Notes: generated from the sequence alone by a model not told the origin. A stretch of 64,000 bases of DNA from Verrucomicrobiia bacterium (GCA_035577545.1 DATLVI010000004.1:124001-188000), one strand, 5' to 3'; positions 44,176 through 53,716 are shown, counted from the stretch's first letter. Numbers and translations are program-made.

Positions 44176-45015
44176 GTGCGCATTCTGGACGTGATCAGCA
44201 AAACGACGCCTTTCCTTGAGAAGCAGGGGATTGAGAGTCCGCGGCTGACCATTGAGTTGTTGCTGGCACATTTGTTGAAGAAGAAGCGGATGGAGTTGTA
44301 TCTGGAATTTGAGCGGGAGTTGGATGAGGGGACGCTGGTCAAGCTGCGGGAGATGGTAAAGCGGCGGGTCGCGGGCGAGCCGTTGCAATACATCACGGGC
44401 GAGGTGGAGTTTTGCGGGTTGAAATTGTTGGTGGATAAGCGAGTGTTGATTCCGAGACCGGAGACGGAGCTGTTGGTGGAAGCGGTGGCTCGGCGAAACC
44501 CGCGGAGAATGGTCGATGTGGGGACCGGGAGCGGGTGTATTGCGATTGCGCTAGCGAAGAAGTTGCCAGGTGCTGAAATCACTGCGTTGGATGTCAGCCC
44601 GGAAGCGTTGGAAGTTGCGCGGGGGAACGCTTCGTTGCATCAAATTGAAAAAAAGATTCGCTTTTTGGAAAGCGATTTGCTACAAGCAATCCCCGACAGC
44701 TTCGTGGTGGAGGCGATCGTCTCAAATCCACCGTACATCGCAGATGGGGAATTGGCGAAGCTGCCCAAGGAGGTTAGAGACTTTGAGCCCGTACGCGCAC
44801 TTGCGGCGGGTGAGGATGGACTCAAAGTTATCCGACGCTTGGTCATGAATGCCAGGCGTATTCTCTCTTCCTCCGGGTTCGTGGCGCTGGAAATCGGCGC
44901 CGGACAGCGAGCGGCTGTCGAAGAAATTTTCGGCCAGCAAGGCCATGAAGTAGTTGAAGTGGTGAAAGATTTAGAGGGACATGAGCGCGTGGTCGTGGCT
45001 CAGCCCAAGAAGTAA
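44176..45015 (+). CDS. prmC: Release factor glutamine methyltransferase
   Basis: A 279-residue methyltransferase (HemK/PrmC) that methylates the GGQ glutamine of release factors. The start is GTG 44176 ('RILDVISKTTPFLEKQGIES'). It has the N-terminal helical domain, the SAM motif 'VDVGTGSGCIAIALAKKLPG', and the catalytic 'SNPPYI' that binds the Gln side chain. The length is typical. It follows the L,D-transpeptidase by 34 bases. Confidence 0.95.
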   Translation: MRILDVISKTTPFLEKQGIESPRLTIELLLAHLLKKKRMELYLEFERELDEGTLVKLREMVKRRVAGEPLQYITGEVEFCGLKLLVDKRVLIPRPETELLVEAVARRNPRRMVDVGTGSGCIAIALAKKLPGAEITALDVSPEALEVARGNASLHQIEKKIRFLESDLLQAIPDSFVVEAIVSNPPYIADGELAKLPKEVRDFEPVRALAAGEDGLKVIRRLVMNARRILSSSGFVALEIGAGQRAAVEEIFGQQGHEVVEVVKDLEGHERVVVAQPKK

Positions 45016-45075
45016 CGTCGAGCCCTGGGAAGCCCGGCGGTAGTAGAACAAATAGCTCACACCAAGGAGGTGGCT

Positions 45076-46341
45076 ATGGAAAAGATTATTATTAGTGGGG
45101 GAAATCCGCTTCGCGGAACCGTTCAAATCAGCGGCTCCAAAAACGCCGCCTTGCCAATTATCGCCGCCACACTGCTCACGAGCGAACCGTGCATCATTCG
45201 TGGAGTGCCGAATCTCAGCGACATCCAGTTCATGTGCGACATCCTGCGCTGGCTGAGCGTGAAGGTTACGCACGACAAAACCGAAGGGGTTGTCGAAGTG
45301 CGCGCAGGTCATCCACTGGGAGTAGCGCCGTACGAGCTTGTCCGCAAGATGCGCGCGTCGGTCTGTCTACTCGGGCCGTTGCTCGCCCGACTGCATAACT
45401 GCAAAGTTTCACTCCCCGGCGGCTGCGTCATTGGCGATCGCCCCATTGACCAACACATCAAGGGACTCAAGCGCCTTGGCGCGGACGTGGTGGTCGAGAA
45501 CGGCTACGTCCACGCGCGCTGCAACGAATTGACCGGTAACGACGTGTTCATGGGCGGGCGCTTCGGGTCAACTGTTCTGGGGACGGCCAATGTCCTGATG
45601 GCGGCCACGCTGGCCACGGGCACGACGTGGATTGAAGGCGCAGCCTGTGAACCCGAAATTGAAGACCTGATCAATTTTCTCACCAAGATGGGCGCCAAGA
45701 TCAAGGGCGTTGGTGGTCACATGCTCGAGGTTGAAGGCGTCACGGAACTCCACGGCGCGGAGCACACGGTCATTCCCGACCGCATCGAGGCCGGTACGTT
45801 CATGGCCGCGGCGGCGATTACGGGCGGTGACATCGAAATTAAGGGCGCACGCGCCGAACATCTCAGCGCCGTGCGCGATAAACTTGAAGAGTGCGGTGTC
45901 ACCGTTGAGCGTAACAACGGCACGATTCGGGTCCGCAGCAACGGGGATCTCAAGGCGGTGGACGTCATCACGATGCCGTACCCCGGCTTTCCGACGGACA
46001 TGCAGGCGCAAATGAGCGCCATGATGACGGTCACGCCGGGCATCAGCGTGATCACGGAGAAAGTGTTCCCGAACCGGTTTATGCACATCAGCGAGATGGC
46101 GCGACTGGGCGCCGATGTTTCGCTGGAAGGCAGCAGCGCCATCGTCAAAGGCGTTAAGAAGCTCAGCGGCGCGCCGGTGATGGCCAGCGATCTGCGCGCC
46201 AGCGCGGGCCTCGTGCTGGCGGGATTGGCGGCCGATGGTGAAACGGAAGTGAATCGCATTTATCACGTTGACCGCGGCTACGAACGCATCGACCAAAAGC
46301 TTCGCCTTCTCGGGGCGAAGATCGAGCGCGTGGCGGAATGA
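45076..46341 (+). CDS. murA: UDP-N-acetylglucosamine 1-carboxyvinyltransferase
   Basis: A 421-residue MurA, catalysing the first committed step of peptidoglycan synthesis (enolpyruvyl transfer from PEP to UDP-GlcNAc). AAGGAGG with five-base spacing sets the start at ATG 45076. The fold's repeats and substrate motifs are visible: 'GTVQISGSKNAALPIIAATL' with the conserved Lys-Asn, the catalytic cysteine loop 'SLPGGCVIGDRPIDQHI', 'RIEAGTFMAAAAIT' and 'YPGFPTDMQAQ'. The Cys (fosfomycin target) is present. Its stop overlaps a 50-codon gene as ATGA. Confidence 0.97.
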   Translation: MEKIIISGGNPLRGTVQISGSKNAALPIIAATLLTSEPCIIRGVPNLSDIQFMCDILRWLSVKVTHDKTEGVVEVRAGHPLGVAPYELVRKMRASVCLLGPLLARLHNCKVSLPGGCVIGDRPIDQHIKGLKRLGADVVVENGYVHARCNELTGNDVFMGGRFGSTVLGTANVLMAATLATGTTWIEGAACEPEIEDLINFLTKMGAKIKGVGGHMLEVEGVTELHGAEHTVIPDRIEAGTFMAAAAITGGDIEIKGARAEHLSAVRDKLEECGVTVERNNGTIRVRSNGDLKAVDVITMPYPGFPTDMQAQMSAMMTVTPGISVITEKVFPNRFMHISEMARLGADVSLEGSSAIVKGVKKLSGAPVMASDLRASAGLVLAGLAADGETEVNRIYHVDRGYERIDQKLRLLGAKIERVAE

Positions 46342-46490
46342 AAAAATTGTTCCTGTTGGCGGCACTGGCCGCTCTCGCGTATGGGGCGTGGAAATACCTG
46401 GAGAAGGTGCAGGATACCGCCGCGAAACATCAGGATACCCTTAAGTCCCCCAGCGAGAAGGCACTGAAAGAGATGGACAAAGAAAAATAG
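46338..46490 (+). CDS. 50-residue membrane-anchored peptide coupled to murA
   Basis: A small gene starting 'MKKLFLLAALAALAYGAWKY', with one N-terminal membrane helix and a charged tail ('LEKVQDTAAKHQDTL', 'KALKEMDKEK'). Its ATG overlaps the murA stop (ATGA), and a strong terminator follows 27 bases after its TAG, so it is on the murA transcript. The helix plus a hydrophilic tail suggests an inner-membrane single-pass peptide or cleaved signal. No family was recognised. Confidence 0.65.
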   Translation: MKKLFLLAALAALAYGAWKYLEKVQDTAAKHQDTLKSPSEKALKEMDKEK

Positions 46491-46517
46491 CGCGATTGGT
46501 TGTTGGTTGGGAATGAG

Positions 46518-46547
46518 AGGGCGGGCTTCGGCCCGCCCTTTCGCTTT
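46518..46547 (+). terminator. Rho-independent terminator of the murA unit
   Basis: AGGGCGGGC (46518-46526), loop TTCG, GCCCGCCCT (46531-46539), then TTCGCTTT. A nine-pair stem with a stable TTCG tetraloop. Confidence 0.88.
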
Positions 46548-46608
46548 GCGGCAAATTTCCTTGCGCAATCGCGGGGAAGGCTGATATTGCCAGCGGGCGA
46601 GAATTGCC

Positions 46609-47943
46609 ATGTTCGATTCACTTTCAGATAAACTGCAGGGCATTTTCAAGAACCTGCGCGGCTTCGGCAAGCTGACCGAAAAAAACGTTGCGGACGCGCT
46701 GCGTGAGGTGCGGCTGGCCTTGCTCGAAGCCGACGTCAATTACAAGGTGGTGAAGGATTTCATTGAGCGCACGAAACAACGCGCGCTAGGGCAGGAGGTT
46801 CTCACCAGCATCACGCCGGGACAGCAGATCATCAAGATCGTGCATGATGAGCTGGTTGCGTTGATGGGCGGCGAGCCGCAAGGGACGGCGGCTGCTACAC
46901 CGAGCGGGAACTGGATGATGGTGGGGTTGCACGGGTGCGGCAAGACGACCACATGCGGGAAACTGGCGAGGTTGTTGGCGAAGCAAGGACGCAAGCCGCT
47001 GCTGGTTGCGTGCGATGTGCATCGTCCCGCAGCGATTGACCAACTGGAAACTCTCGGCAAGCAAGTGAACATCCCGGTATTCTCCCTGCGCGGCGAGACC
47101 GACGTGGTGAAAATCGCCAAACAGGCAACCGCTTTCGCGCAGCTGCAAAGCCGCGACCTTGTGATTTTTGACACGGCAGGTCGTTTGCATATCGACGAGC
47201 AGCTTGTGCAGGAACTAGTGCGGATGCGTGAGGCGCTGAGTCCGCAGGAGATTCTGCTGGTGGCCGACGCCGCGACGGGGCAGGAAGCCGTGAACATCGT
47301 CGAACATTTCGACAAGGCCCTCAACATTACGGGGATTGTGCTAACGAAACTCGACGGCGATGCGCGCGGTGGCGCGGCGCTTTCGATGCAGGCGGTCACG
47401 GGCAAGCCGATACGGTTTGCGGGTGTTGGCGAAAAACTCGAGGATCTGGAGCCATTCCATGCTGAGCGGATGGCTGGGCGAATCCTCGGAATGGGTGATG
47501 TGGTCAGTCTTGTCGAGAAGGCGCAGGATGCCTTCGATGCCAGGAAAGCAGAGGAATTGCAGGAAAAAATCGCCGATCGGAGCCTGAATTTGGAGGACTT
47601 TCTGTCGCAACTGCAACAGCTTAAGAAGCTTGGACCATTGGAGAATCTACTTGGCATGCTGCCGGGAATGGGTAAAATGCCTGACCTCAGCGGTGGTGAG
47701 TCGCAACTCAAGCGCGTCGAGGCGGTGATTCAGTCGATGACACCCACAGAGCGACGCCGTCCCGAGATTTTGAATGCGGGCCGACGCACGCGCATCGCGA
47801 CGGGAAGCGGTACCAGTGTCGCTGAGGTGAATGACGTATTGAAGCAATTCAATGCCATGAAGAAAATGATGCAGGAAATGGGTAAAATGCAAAAGGCGAT
47901 GACCCGCAAGGGCGGATTGCCGAAAATGCGATTGGGGAGGTGA
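46609..47943 (+). CDS. ffh: Signal recognition particle protein Ffh
   Basis: A 444-residue SRP54 GTPase that, with 4.5S RNA, targets membrane proteins co-translationally to FtsY and SecYEG. The N domain starts 'MFDSLSDKLQGIFKNLRGFG'; the G domain has a P-loop 'GLHGCGKTTTCGKLA' (Cys and His replace the usual Gln/Ser of GLQGSGKTTT), 'CDVHRPAAIDQL', 'DTAGRLHID' and 'TKLDGDARGGAALS'. The Met-rich M domain ('MLPGMGKMPDLSGG', 'MKKMMQEMGKMQKAM') binds SRP RNA and signals. It heads ffh-rpsP-khpA-trmD-rplS. Confidence 0.97.
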   Translation: MFDSLSDKLQGIFKNLRGFGKLTEKNVADALREVRLALLEADVNYKVVKDFIERTKQRALGQEVLTSITPGQQIIKIVHDELVALMGGEPQGTAAATPSGNWMMVGLHGCGKTTTCGKLARLLAKQGRKPLLVACDVHRPAAIDQLETLGKQVNIPVFSLRGETDVVKIAKQATAFAQLQSRDLVIFDTAGRLHIDEQLVQELVRMREALSPQEILLVADAATGQEAVNIVEHFDKALNITGIVLTKLDGDARGGAALSMQAVTGKPIRFAGVGEKLEDLEPFHAERMAGRILGMGDVVSLVEKAQDAFDARKAEELQEKIADRSLNLEDFLSQLQQLKKLGPLENLLGMLPGMGKMPDLSGGESQLKRVEAVIQSMTPTERRRPEILNAGRRTRIATGSGTSVAEVNDVLKQFNAMKKMMQEMGKMQKAMTRKGGLPKMRLGR

Positions 47944-47949
47944 CAACAA

Positions 47950-48213
47950 GTGCCGGTAAGAATCAGACTACGACGAGTGGGAACGAAGAACGTGCCGTGC
48001 TACCGTATAGTGGTGGCCGATGGGCGCAGCCCGCGTGATGGGCGGTTCATTGAGAACGTGGGGACGTACGATCCCCGCAAGGCAGGCGAAAATTTCAAGG
48101 TGGACCTGGAGCGGGTGAAGCATTGGATGCAGAGAGGCGCACAACCCAGCAATACGGTGCGGAGCTTCTTGAAGAAAGCGGAGAAAGCTGCAGCAGCGCC
48201 GAAAGCGGCCTGA
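47950..48213 (+). CDS. rpsP: 30S ribosomal protein S16
   Basis: An 87-residue S16 beginning at GTG 47950 ('PVRIRLRRVGTKNVPCYRIV'). It has the family motif 'VADGRSPRDGRFIENVGTYD' and 'LERVKHWMQRGAQPSNTVRS'. The C-terminus is a short Ala/Lys tail. It follows ffh by six bases and precedes khpA, the usual order in bacteria. Confidence 0.97.
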   Translation: MPVRIRLRRVGTKNVPCYRIVVADGRSPRDGRFIENVGTYDPRKAGENFKVDLERVKHWMQRGAQPSNTVRSFLKKAEKAAAAPKAA

Positions 48214-48283
48214 CGAGATGGATGACGGTAACGTCGCGGCAACGCGGTGTTAGCGGGCGGGTGGCGCACGACGGGAGCGCGAC

Positions 48284-48565
48284 ATGAAAGCGTTTATCGA
48301 ATACGTAGCGAAGGCCTTGGTCGATCATCCCGACGAAGTCGACGTGCGCGAAATCGACAGCGAACGCGCTGTGATCTTTGAACTGCGGTTGAACCAGACC
48401 GATATCGGCAAGGTCATCGGCAAAAGCGGACGCACGATTACCGCGATCCGCACCTTGCTGACCAGCGCCGCCGCCAAGCAGGGCAAGCGGGCCATGCTCG
48501 AAATCATCGAACCCGAAGGCCGTCGGACCGAAGGCGCGCCGCCACCGCCAGACGCGGCGCAGTAA
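48284..48565 (+). CDS. khpA: KH-domain RNA-binding protein KhpA
   Basis: A 93-residue KH-domain protein (KhpA/YlqC type). It begins '[20 protein letters not shown]' and has the KH GxxG motif in '[19 protein letters not shown]', an RNA-binding loop. A proline-rich 20-residue tail is added at the end ('[12 protein letters not shown]'). In Firmicutes KhpA pairs with KhpB in cell-elongation control. In most genomes rimM follows, but here trmD starts 26 bases later. Confidence 0.94.
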   Translation: MKAFIEYVAKALVDHPDEVDVREIDSERAVIFELRLNQTDIGKVIGKSGRTITAIRTLLTSAAAKQGKRAMLEIIEPEGRRTEGAPPPPDAAQ

Positions 48566-48591
48566 CCGCGCGCTTTGGGTTGCGGAGGCGT

Positions 48592-49266
48592 ATGGAAATT
48601 GACGTACTGACGTTGTTCCCACGTATCTTCGAGGGGCCGCTCGACGAAAGCATTCTCAAGCGCGCCCAGAAGAGCGGATTGGTTGGCGTGCGCGTGCATA
48701 ATTTGCGGGATTTCACCCATGACAAGCACCGCGTCGTGGATGACAAGCCGTATGGCGGTGGGCCGGGCATGCTGATGAAGCCCGAGCCGATCTTTGAAGC
48801 TGTGGAGACGATTCGCCGGGATGAATCCTGTGTGGTCCTGATGACACCGCAGGGCGCACCACTGACGCAGGCGCGGGCGCAGGAGTTTTCGCGCAAGCCG
48901 CACTTGGTCATCATTTGTGGCCACTACGAAGGTGTGGATGAACGGGTGCGCGAGGCGCTCGTTGATGAAGAGGTCAGTATCGGCGATTACGTGCTGACCA
49001 ATGGCGCGCTGGCAGCGGCGGTGTTTGTGGACGCGGTGGTGCGACTCTTGCCGGGGGTACTCGGCGACAAACAGAGCGCGGGTGACGATTCGTTCTCCAG
49101 CGGGCTGCTCGAAGGGCCGCAGTACACGCGGCCACCGGAGTTCCGCGGGATGCAGGTGCCGGAAGTGTTGCTGAGCGGCAACCATGAGGCCGTCGCCAAG
49201 TGGCTTGCGGAGTCAGCGCGGCAGCGGACCAAAGAGCGGCGACCGGATTTACTGAAAGAAGATTAA
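48592..49266 (+). CDS. trmD: tRNA (guanine-37-N1)-methyltransferase
   Basis: A 224-residue TrmD that methylates G37 next to the anticodon and prevents frameshifting. GGAGG upstream fixes the start at ATG 48592 ('[20 protein letters not shown]'). The trefoil-knot SAM site is '[15 protein letters not shown]' and '[16 protein letters not shown]', with '[18 protein letters not shown]' in the N-terminal part. The C-terminal helical domain ('[17 protein letters not shown]') is complete. Confidence 0.97.
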   Translation: MEIDVLTLFPRIFEGPLDESILKRAQKSGLVGVRVHNLRDFTHDKHRVVDDKPYGGGPGMLMKPEPIFEAVETIRRDESCVVLMTPQGAPLTQARAQEFSRKPHLVIICGHYEGVDERVREALVDEEVSIGDYVLTNGALAAAVFVDAVVRLLPGVLGDKQSAGDDSFSSGLLEGPQYTRPPEFRGMQVPEVLLSGNHEAVAKWLAESARQRTKERRPDLLKED

Positions 49267-49308
49267 GATTTCAATTTGAGACGCGTTACGCGATAAAGGA
49301 GTCGGAAC

Positions 49309-49650
<342 letters not shown>

Positions 49651-49665
49651 CCCGCGACGCGTGCC

Positions 49666-50295
49666 ATGCTCCGGTACGAAAAGAAAGTTTTCAAAGCCGG
49701 AGCGCAAATCATCGCGGGGATCGACGAGGCCGGCCGCGGACCGTTGGCGGGACCCGTCGTGGCGGCCGCGGCAATCCTGCCCCCGAAGTTCAAGCACAAG
49801 ACGCTCACCGATTCGAAGCAGCTTTCGGAGAAACAGCGCGAGGAAATCTACGCTGAGCTGACAGCCAATCCCGAATTTCTCTGGGCGGTTGGCACGTCGG
49901 ATGTCGATGTCATCGACCATTACAACATCCTTCGCGCAACCTGGCGCGCCATGCAGCTCGCCCTGGATAACTTGTACGTTCATCCAGACCACGTTCTGGT
50001 TGACGGCCTGCGCGTACCGCTCATGGGTGTGGAACAAACAGCGATTGTCAAAGGTGATGCCAAGAGTTTTTCCATCGCCGCCGCCAGCGTTATCGCCAAG
50101 GTCACGCGTGACCGCTTGATGCTGAAGATTCACGAACAGTATCCCCAATATAACTTCGCCCAACACAAAGGTTACGGAACGCCCGAACATCTTGCCGCGC
50201 TCGGTCAATACGGCCCGTCGCCCGTGCACCGGCGCTCTTTCGCCCCTGTGCGCAATGCCCTGGAGCCAGTGCAAGTAGAGTTCGCTGCACTCTGA
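49666..50295 (+). CDS. rnhB: Ribonuclease HII
   Basis: A 209-residue RNase HII that cuts RNA in RNA/DNA hybrids and removes misincorporated ribonucleotides. The catalytic acidic residues are in 'GIDEAGRGPLAGPVV' (DEAGRG motif), 'VLVDGLRVP' and 'KGDAKSFSIAAASVIAKVTR' with 'DRLM'. The end 'FAQHKGYGTPEHLAALGQYG' is typical. It follows rplS and precedes yraN by two bases. Confidence 0.97.
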   Translation: MLRYEKKVFKAGAQIIAGIDEAGRGPLAGPVVAAAAILPPKFKHKTLTDSKQLSEKQREEIYAELTANPEFLWAVGTSDVDVIDHYNILRATWRAMQLALDNLYVHPDHVLVDGLRVPLMGVEQTAIVKGDAKSFSIAAASVIAKVTRDRLMLKIHEQYPQYNFAQHKGYGTPEHLAALGQYGPSPVHRRSFAPVRNALEPVQVEFAAL

Positions 50296-50297
50296 CC

Positions 50298-50717
50298 ATG
50301 TTCCTCGGCTGGCTAAAAAGACCGAGTAATCTCACGCCACGCCAGATTCTCGGCGCGCGCGGCGAAAAGGCCGCGGCGAAATACCTCCGCCGGCACGGGT
50401 ACAAGATCCTTTTAAAAAATTTTCGCAGTGGTAAAGCCGAGGTCGATATTGTCGCCCGCCACAAGGACTGGCTGGTGTTCGTCGAAGTCAAAACCCGCGA
50501 GACCGAACAATTCGGCGCGCCGAGTGAGGCGGTTGACCGCGACAAACAACGCAACCTCAGCAAGGGCGCGCTCGATTACCTGCGCATGCTCGGCAACCCT
50601 CGGATTCACTTTCGCTTCGACATCGTGGAAGTTATCATCGCCGATGGCTCGAAGAGGCCCGACGACATCCGCCTCATCCAAAACGCATTCGACCTGAGCG
50701 AACCGTTTATCTACTGA
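50298..50717 (+). CDS. yraN: YraN/UPF0102 family endonuclease-like protein
   Basis: A 139-residue member of UPF0102. It has the restriction-endonuclease-like core: 'ARGEKAAAKYLRRHGYKILL', then 'GKAEVDIVARHKDWLVFVEVK' in part (Glu-x-Asp and Glu-x-Lys pattern of PD-(D/E)xK nucleases), 'TRETEQFGAPSEAV'. The physiological role is unknown. In many bacteria comM (yifB) follows directly; here a 6-kb block is inserted between. Confidence 0.93.
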   Translation: MFLGWLKRPSNLTPRQILGARGEKAAAKYLRRHGYKILLKNFRSGKAEVDIVARHKDWLVFVEVKTRETEQFGAPSEAVDRDKQRNLSKGALDYLRMLGNPRIHFRFDIVEVIIADGSKRPDDIRLIQNAFDLSEPFIY

Positions 50718-50826
50718 CAGTTTTTAGGAGGCCCCCCCTTGAGATAGAGCGGGATGGCTGGCCAAGGGGTGACCCGGTAGCGGAGCACCGGCGGTCAATC
50801 GCAGTTTCTGCGAGCACGTAAAACCC

Positions 50827-50905
50827 GTTCGACTTGCGCGCACATTTCGGTTAGAAGGAATGACCATGCTTGCGAAGGTTCGTTCCGCCGCGCTTCTTGG
50901 ATTGG
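50827..50905 (+). repeat. Diverged copy of the comM 5' end, now the start of the CE15 gene
   Basis: Bases 50827-50905 align without gaps to 56957-57035; by hand 55 of 79 positions are identical (about 70%), in the 39 bases upstream of the ATG as well as in the first 13 codons. Shared pieces include TTCGACTTG, TTTCGG.TAGAAG and ATGCT.GC. Protein starts are 'MLAKVRSAALLGL' (CE15) and '[13 protein letters not shown]' (ComM). The ComM start is native, as it matches the family. Confidence 0.8.
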
Positions 50906-52332
50906 TTTTCCTCGCGACAGTTGGCCTTTGGCCAGACGAGACCAAAGCCCAGTCCACCAACTCGAGCGGCGGACCAGACGCGCGCGAAATTCCCCTGCCT
51001 CCGATCAAGACCAGGCTGAGCCCGATGCCCGGCGTGAACGATTTACCGGTTCGCATCGGTTTACCTGATGCCCTGACGATGAACGACGGGCACAAGGTCA
51101 CGACGGTCAAACAGTGGAAAAAGCGTCGCGAGGAGATCAAGCGCATCCTCGAGTATTACGCCATCGGCCAGATACCGCCTCCGCCGGGAAACGTGAAGGG
51201 GCACGAGATCAAATCGCAGTTGGTACTGGATGGGAGGGTGAAGTATCGGCTGGTGCATCTGACCTTCGGTCCGAAAGAGAAGCTGGGTCTCGATATTGGC
51301 ATCTTCACACCCACTGACAGCAAAGGGCCTTTCCCGGCGGTGATCATGCCAGGCGGAACGCCACCCGGCGCCACGCCACTGTCGACCCTGGCGCACCCGC
51401 CGGGGCAAGGGCGCGGTGTTGATGCTTTGTTGCCGGTCGTTCCCGCGACGGAATCCACGAACGAGACAACGACTTCTTCCAATTCCACCAATCAACCCGC
51501 CGGTCGCCGAGTTCCGCGGTTGGACAACACCGACCCCGAGGCCGTGGCCGGTCGCAACCGCGAATTGTTCCGTCGCGGATATGCCTACGTCCTGTTTAAC
51601 AATAATGATTGCGCTGAGGACACCACGTTGCGCAACGCGGATGGCGGTTGGGCCTTCCGCACGACGCGATTCTATCCCGCCTATCCCGGTTATGATTGGG
51701 GAGTGCTCGCGGGATGGGCGTGGGGTGTGTCGCGTATCGTGGATTATCTGGAAACTGACCCGTTGGTGGATAAGACCAGGCTCATCGTCTCGGGAGTATC
51801 GCGAACCGGGAAGTCGGCCATGGTTGCCGCGGCTTTTGATGATCGCCTGGTGATGGCGGCGCCGTGCGTGACCGGCGGTGGCGGCATTGGCGCGTACCGT
51901 TTCAGCGGCGCCGGGCGCGGAGGCAAAGAGGGCCTGGCCGACATGATGAAGAAATATCCGAATTGGTTTTCGCCACACCTGCACGAGTTCTGGGGCCACA
52001 CGGATCAATTGCCGTTTGACGAGCATTGGTTTCTCGCACTCGTTGCGCCGCGGCCTTTCATCGCCCTGGAAGGCTTGACCGACCAGGTGTCCCTCGAGAA
52101 CGCAGTTAAACAATCATGGCTGGGCGGTCAGCCCGCTTACGCGCTGTTTGGCGCCACGGACCATCTTGGCGTGAACTACGCGGACCACGGGCACGCGTTC
52201 ACCCCGGAGGATATGAAGGCGCTGCTGGACTTTGCCGACAAACAGCTACGAGGCATGAAAGTTGAGAGACGCTTCGATCAATTCCCGTCAGATACGGCTC
52301 CCAAGACAACAGAACAACCCGAGGCAAAATGA
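50866..52332 (+). CDS. Glucuronoyl esterase-like protein (CE15 family), secreted
   Basis: A 488-residue exported alpha/beta hydrolase. The N-terminal segment 'MLAKVRSAALLGLVFLATVG' acts as a signal peptide and appears to derive from the comM start (see repeat at 50827). The catalytic serine lies in 'VSGVSRTGKSAMVAAAFDDR' (the CE15 GCSRxGK motif with Val for Cys). 'LVAPRPFIALEGLTDQ' holds the acid, and 'YADHGHAFTPEDMKALLDFA' the catalytic His. CE15 enzymes cut ester bonds between lignin alcohols and 4-O-methylglucuronate of xylan. It leads into GH28 and esterase genes on the same strand, so plant polysaccharide degradation is likely. Confidence 0.88.
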   Translation: MLAKVRSAALLGLVFLATVGLWPDETKAQSTNSSGGPDAREIPLPPIKTRLSPMPGVNDLPVRIGLPDALTMNDGHKVTTVKQWKKRREEIKRILEYYAIGQIPPPPGNVKGHEIKSQLVLDGRVKYRLVHLTFGPKEKLGLDIGIFTPTDSKGPFPAVIMPGGTPPGATPLSTLAHPPGQGRGVDALLPVVPATESTNETTTSSNSTNQPAGRRVPRLDNTDPEAVAGRNRELFRRGYAYVLFNNNDCAEDTTLRNADGGWAFRTTRFYPAYPGYDWGVLAGWAWGVSRIVDYLETDPLVDKTRLIVSGVSRTGKSAMVAAAFDDRLVMAAPCVTGGGGIGAYRFSGAGRGGKEGLADMMKKYPNWFSPHLHEFWGHTDQLPFDEHWFLALVAPRPFIALEGLTDQVSLENAVKQSWLGGQPAYALFGATDHLGVNYADHGHAFTPEDMKALLDFADKQLRGMKVERRFDQFPSDTAPKTTEQPEAK

Positions 52333-52336
52333 GCCA

Positions 52337-53716
52337 ATGAAGAATCCCATGGTCCGCAAATCGTTTTGTGTGGTTGCCCTGTTTTCATTTGCCGTCCTGT
52401 CCGGCTGTGTGTCCGGATCCACTTCGCCCAAAACGACGTTCAATGTTCGCGAGTCGGGAGCGGTGGGCGATGGGAAGGCCAAGGACACGGCCGCGATTCA
52501 GTCGGCACTGGATCGCTGCGCTGCCGCGGGCGGAGGCACCGTCGTTGTGCCAGCTGGCGACTACCTGACCGGCAGCCTTGACCTTAAATCCCACACGACG
52601 CTCCGCCTTGAAAAGGGCGCGACGCTGATTGGCAGCCCCGATCTCGATGATTACCCGATTGTGAAAGGGCGCTGGGAAGGGCGTTGGATTGACGTGCACC
52701 GCGCGCTGGTTTCCGCGCACAAGGCGAACCACATCGCCGTCGTTGGCCCGGGCACAATCGCCGGTGACCTGACGATCGGCAATCGCCAAATGCCACGGCG
52801 CCCGTGTGTCATCGAGTTAATCGAATGTCAGGATGTCCGCCTCGAGGGCTTTACCGCGAAGCAGAAGCGCATGTGGACGATTCATCCGACCTATTGCGAA
52901 AATGTCGTGGTGAAAAACGTCACTATTCGCAGCATCGGCGGCAACAGCGATGGGGTGGATGTTGATTCCTGCAAACACGTCGCCATCGAAGGCTGCGACA
53001 TCGAGTCCGGCGACGACTGCATCGCGATCAAATCTGGTCGCGGCATGGAAGGGGTCCGCGAAGGGCGTCCGACGGAGGATGTACTCATTCGGGATTGCGT
53101 GTTCTCCGACAATATCTTTGCGTGCATCGGCATTGGGAGTGAAACCTCCGGTGGGATACGCGGAGTGCGGGTGGAGCACTGCACTTTCAAGCAGGCCAAG
53201 ACCTATGCGGTCTATATCAAGAGCCGCCCTGGCCGCGGCGCTTTCATCGAGGATATTTCCGGGAACAATCTGGACGTGCAGACCGGGACAAACGGCTTCC
53301 TCCGCATCAACCTCCTCAACAGCGGACTACAGGATTCCGAGCCAGTTCTCGGCGACGAGGGTATTCCCACTGCGAAGAATTACCGGTTCGCCAACGTCCG
53401 GGTGAATTGCGGAACACTGGTGAACGCGACGGCGATTTCCCCGGTGAAGCCGCTCAATGGGCTTTCGCTCGTCAATATCACCGGCACCTGCACAAAGGGC
53501 ATTACGCTCGCCAATATCACGGGCGCCGAACTACATGGCGTTCAGGTTACGGGTTTCCACGGTCCGTTGCTTGGAACCAACAACGTCAGCGGCAGGGGAC
53601 TGGAAGGCGCGGTTGGTATTCCACCCACCACCGCGGGTCCGCCAGTCGTACCGGCGACGGGGTCAAACATCGTTGGGAGAACCAGTGGCAATGCACCGAC
53701 TCGTGAAGCCCCATGA
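52337..53716 (+). CDS. GH28 polygalacturonase-type lipoprotein
   Basis: A 459-residue parallel beta-helix glycosidase, start set at ATG 52337, four bases after the CE15 stop. The signal 'MVRKSFCVVALFSFAVLSGC' within it ends in a lipobox, so it is anchored in the envelope. GH28 motifs are visible: 'GNSDGVDVDSC' (NTD variant), 'GDDCIAIKSGR' with the two catalytic Asp, 'IGIGSETSGGIRGV' (GHG region changed to GSE, common in exo-acting members) and 'YAVYIKSRPGRG' (RIK-type motif). It probably hydrolyses pectic or related uronic-acid chains. Its stop overlaps the next esterase gene by 4 bases. Confidence 0.9.
   Translation: MKNPMVRKSFCVVALFSFAVLSGCVSGSTSPKTTFNVRESGAVGDGKAKDTAAIQSALDRCAAAGGGTVVVPAGDYLTGSLDLKSHTTLRLEKGATLIGSPDLDDYPIVKGRWEGRWIDVHRALVSAHKANHIAVVGPGTIAGDLTIGNRQMPRRPCVIELIECQDVRLEGFTAKQKRMWTIHPTYCENVVVKNVTIRSIGGNSDGVDVDSCKHVAIEGCDIESGDDCIAIKSGRGMEGVREGRPTEDVLIRDCVFSDNIFACIGIGSETSGGIRGVRVEHCTFKQAKTYAVYIKSRPGRGAFIEDISGNNLDVQTGTNGFLRINLLNSGLQDSEPVLGDEGIPTAKNYRFANVRVNCGTLVNATAISPVKPLNGLSLVNITGTCTKGITLANITGAELHGVQVTGFHGPLLGTNNVSGRGLEGAVGIPPTTAGPPVVPATGSNIVGRTSGNAPTREAP

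Noticed and set aside
50718-50826. Possible small RNA between yraN and the CE15 leader
   Set aside because: No strong hairpin with T-run and no promoter pattern; nothing beyond the start of the comM-like leader can be supported.
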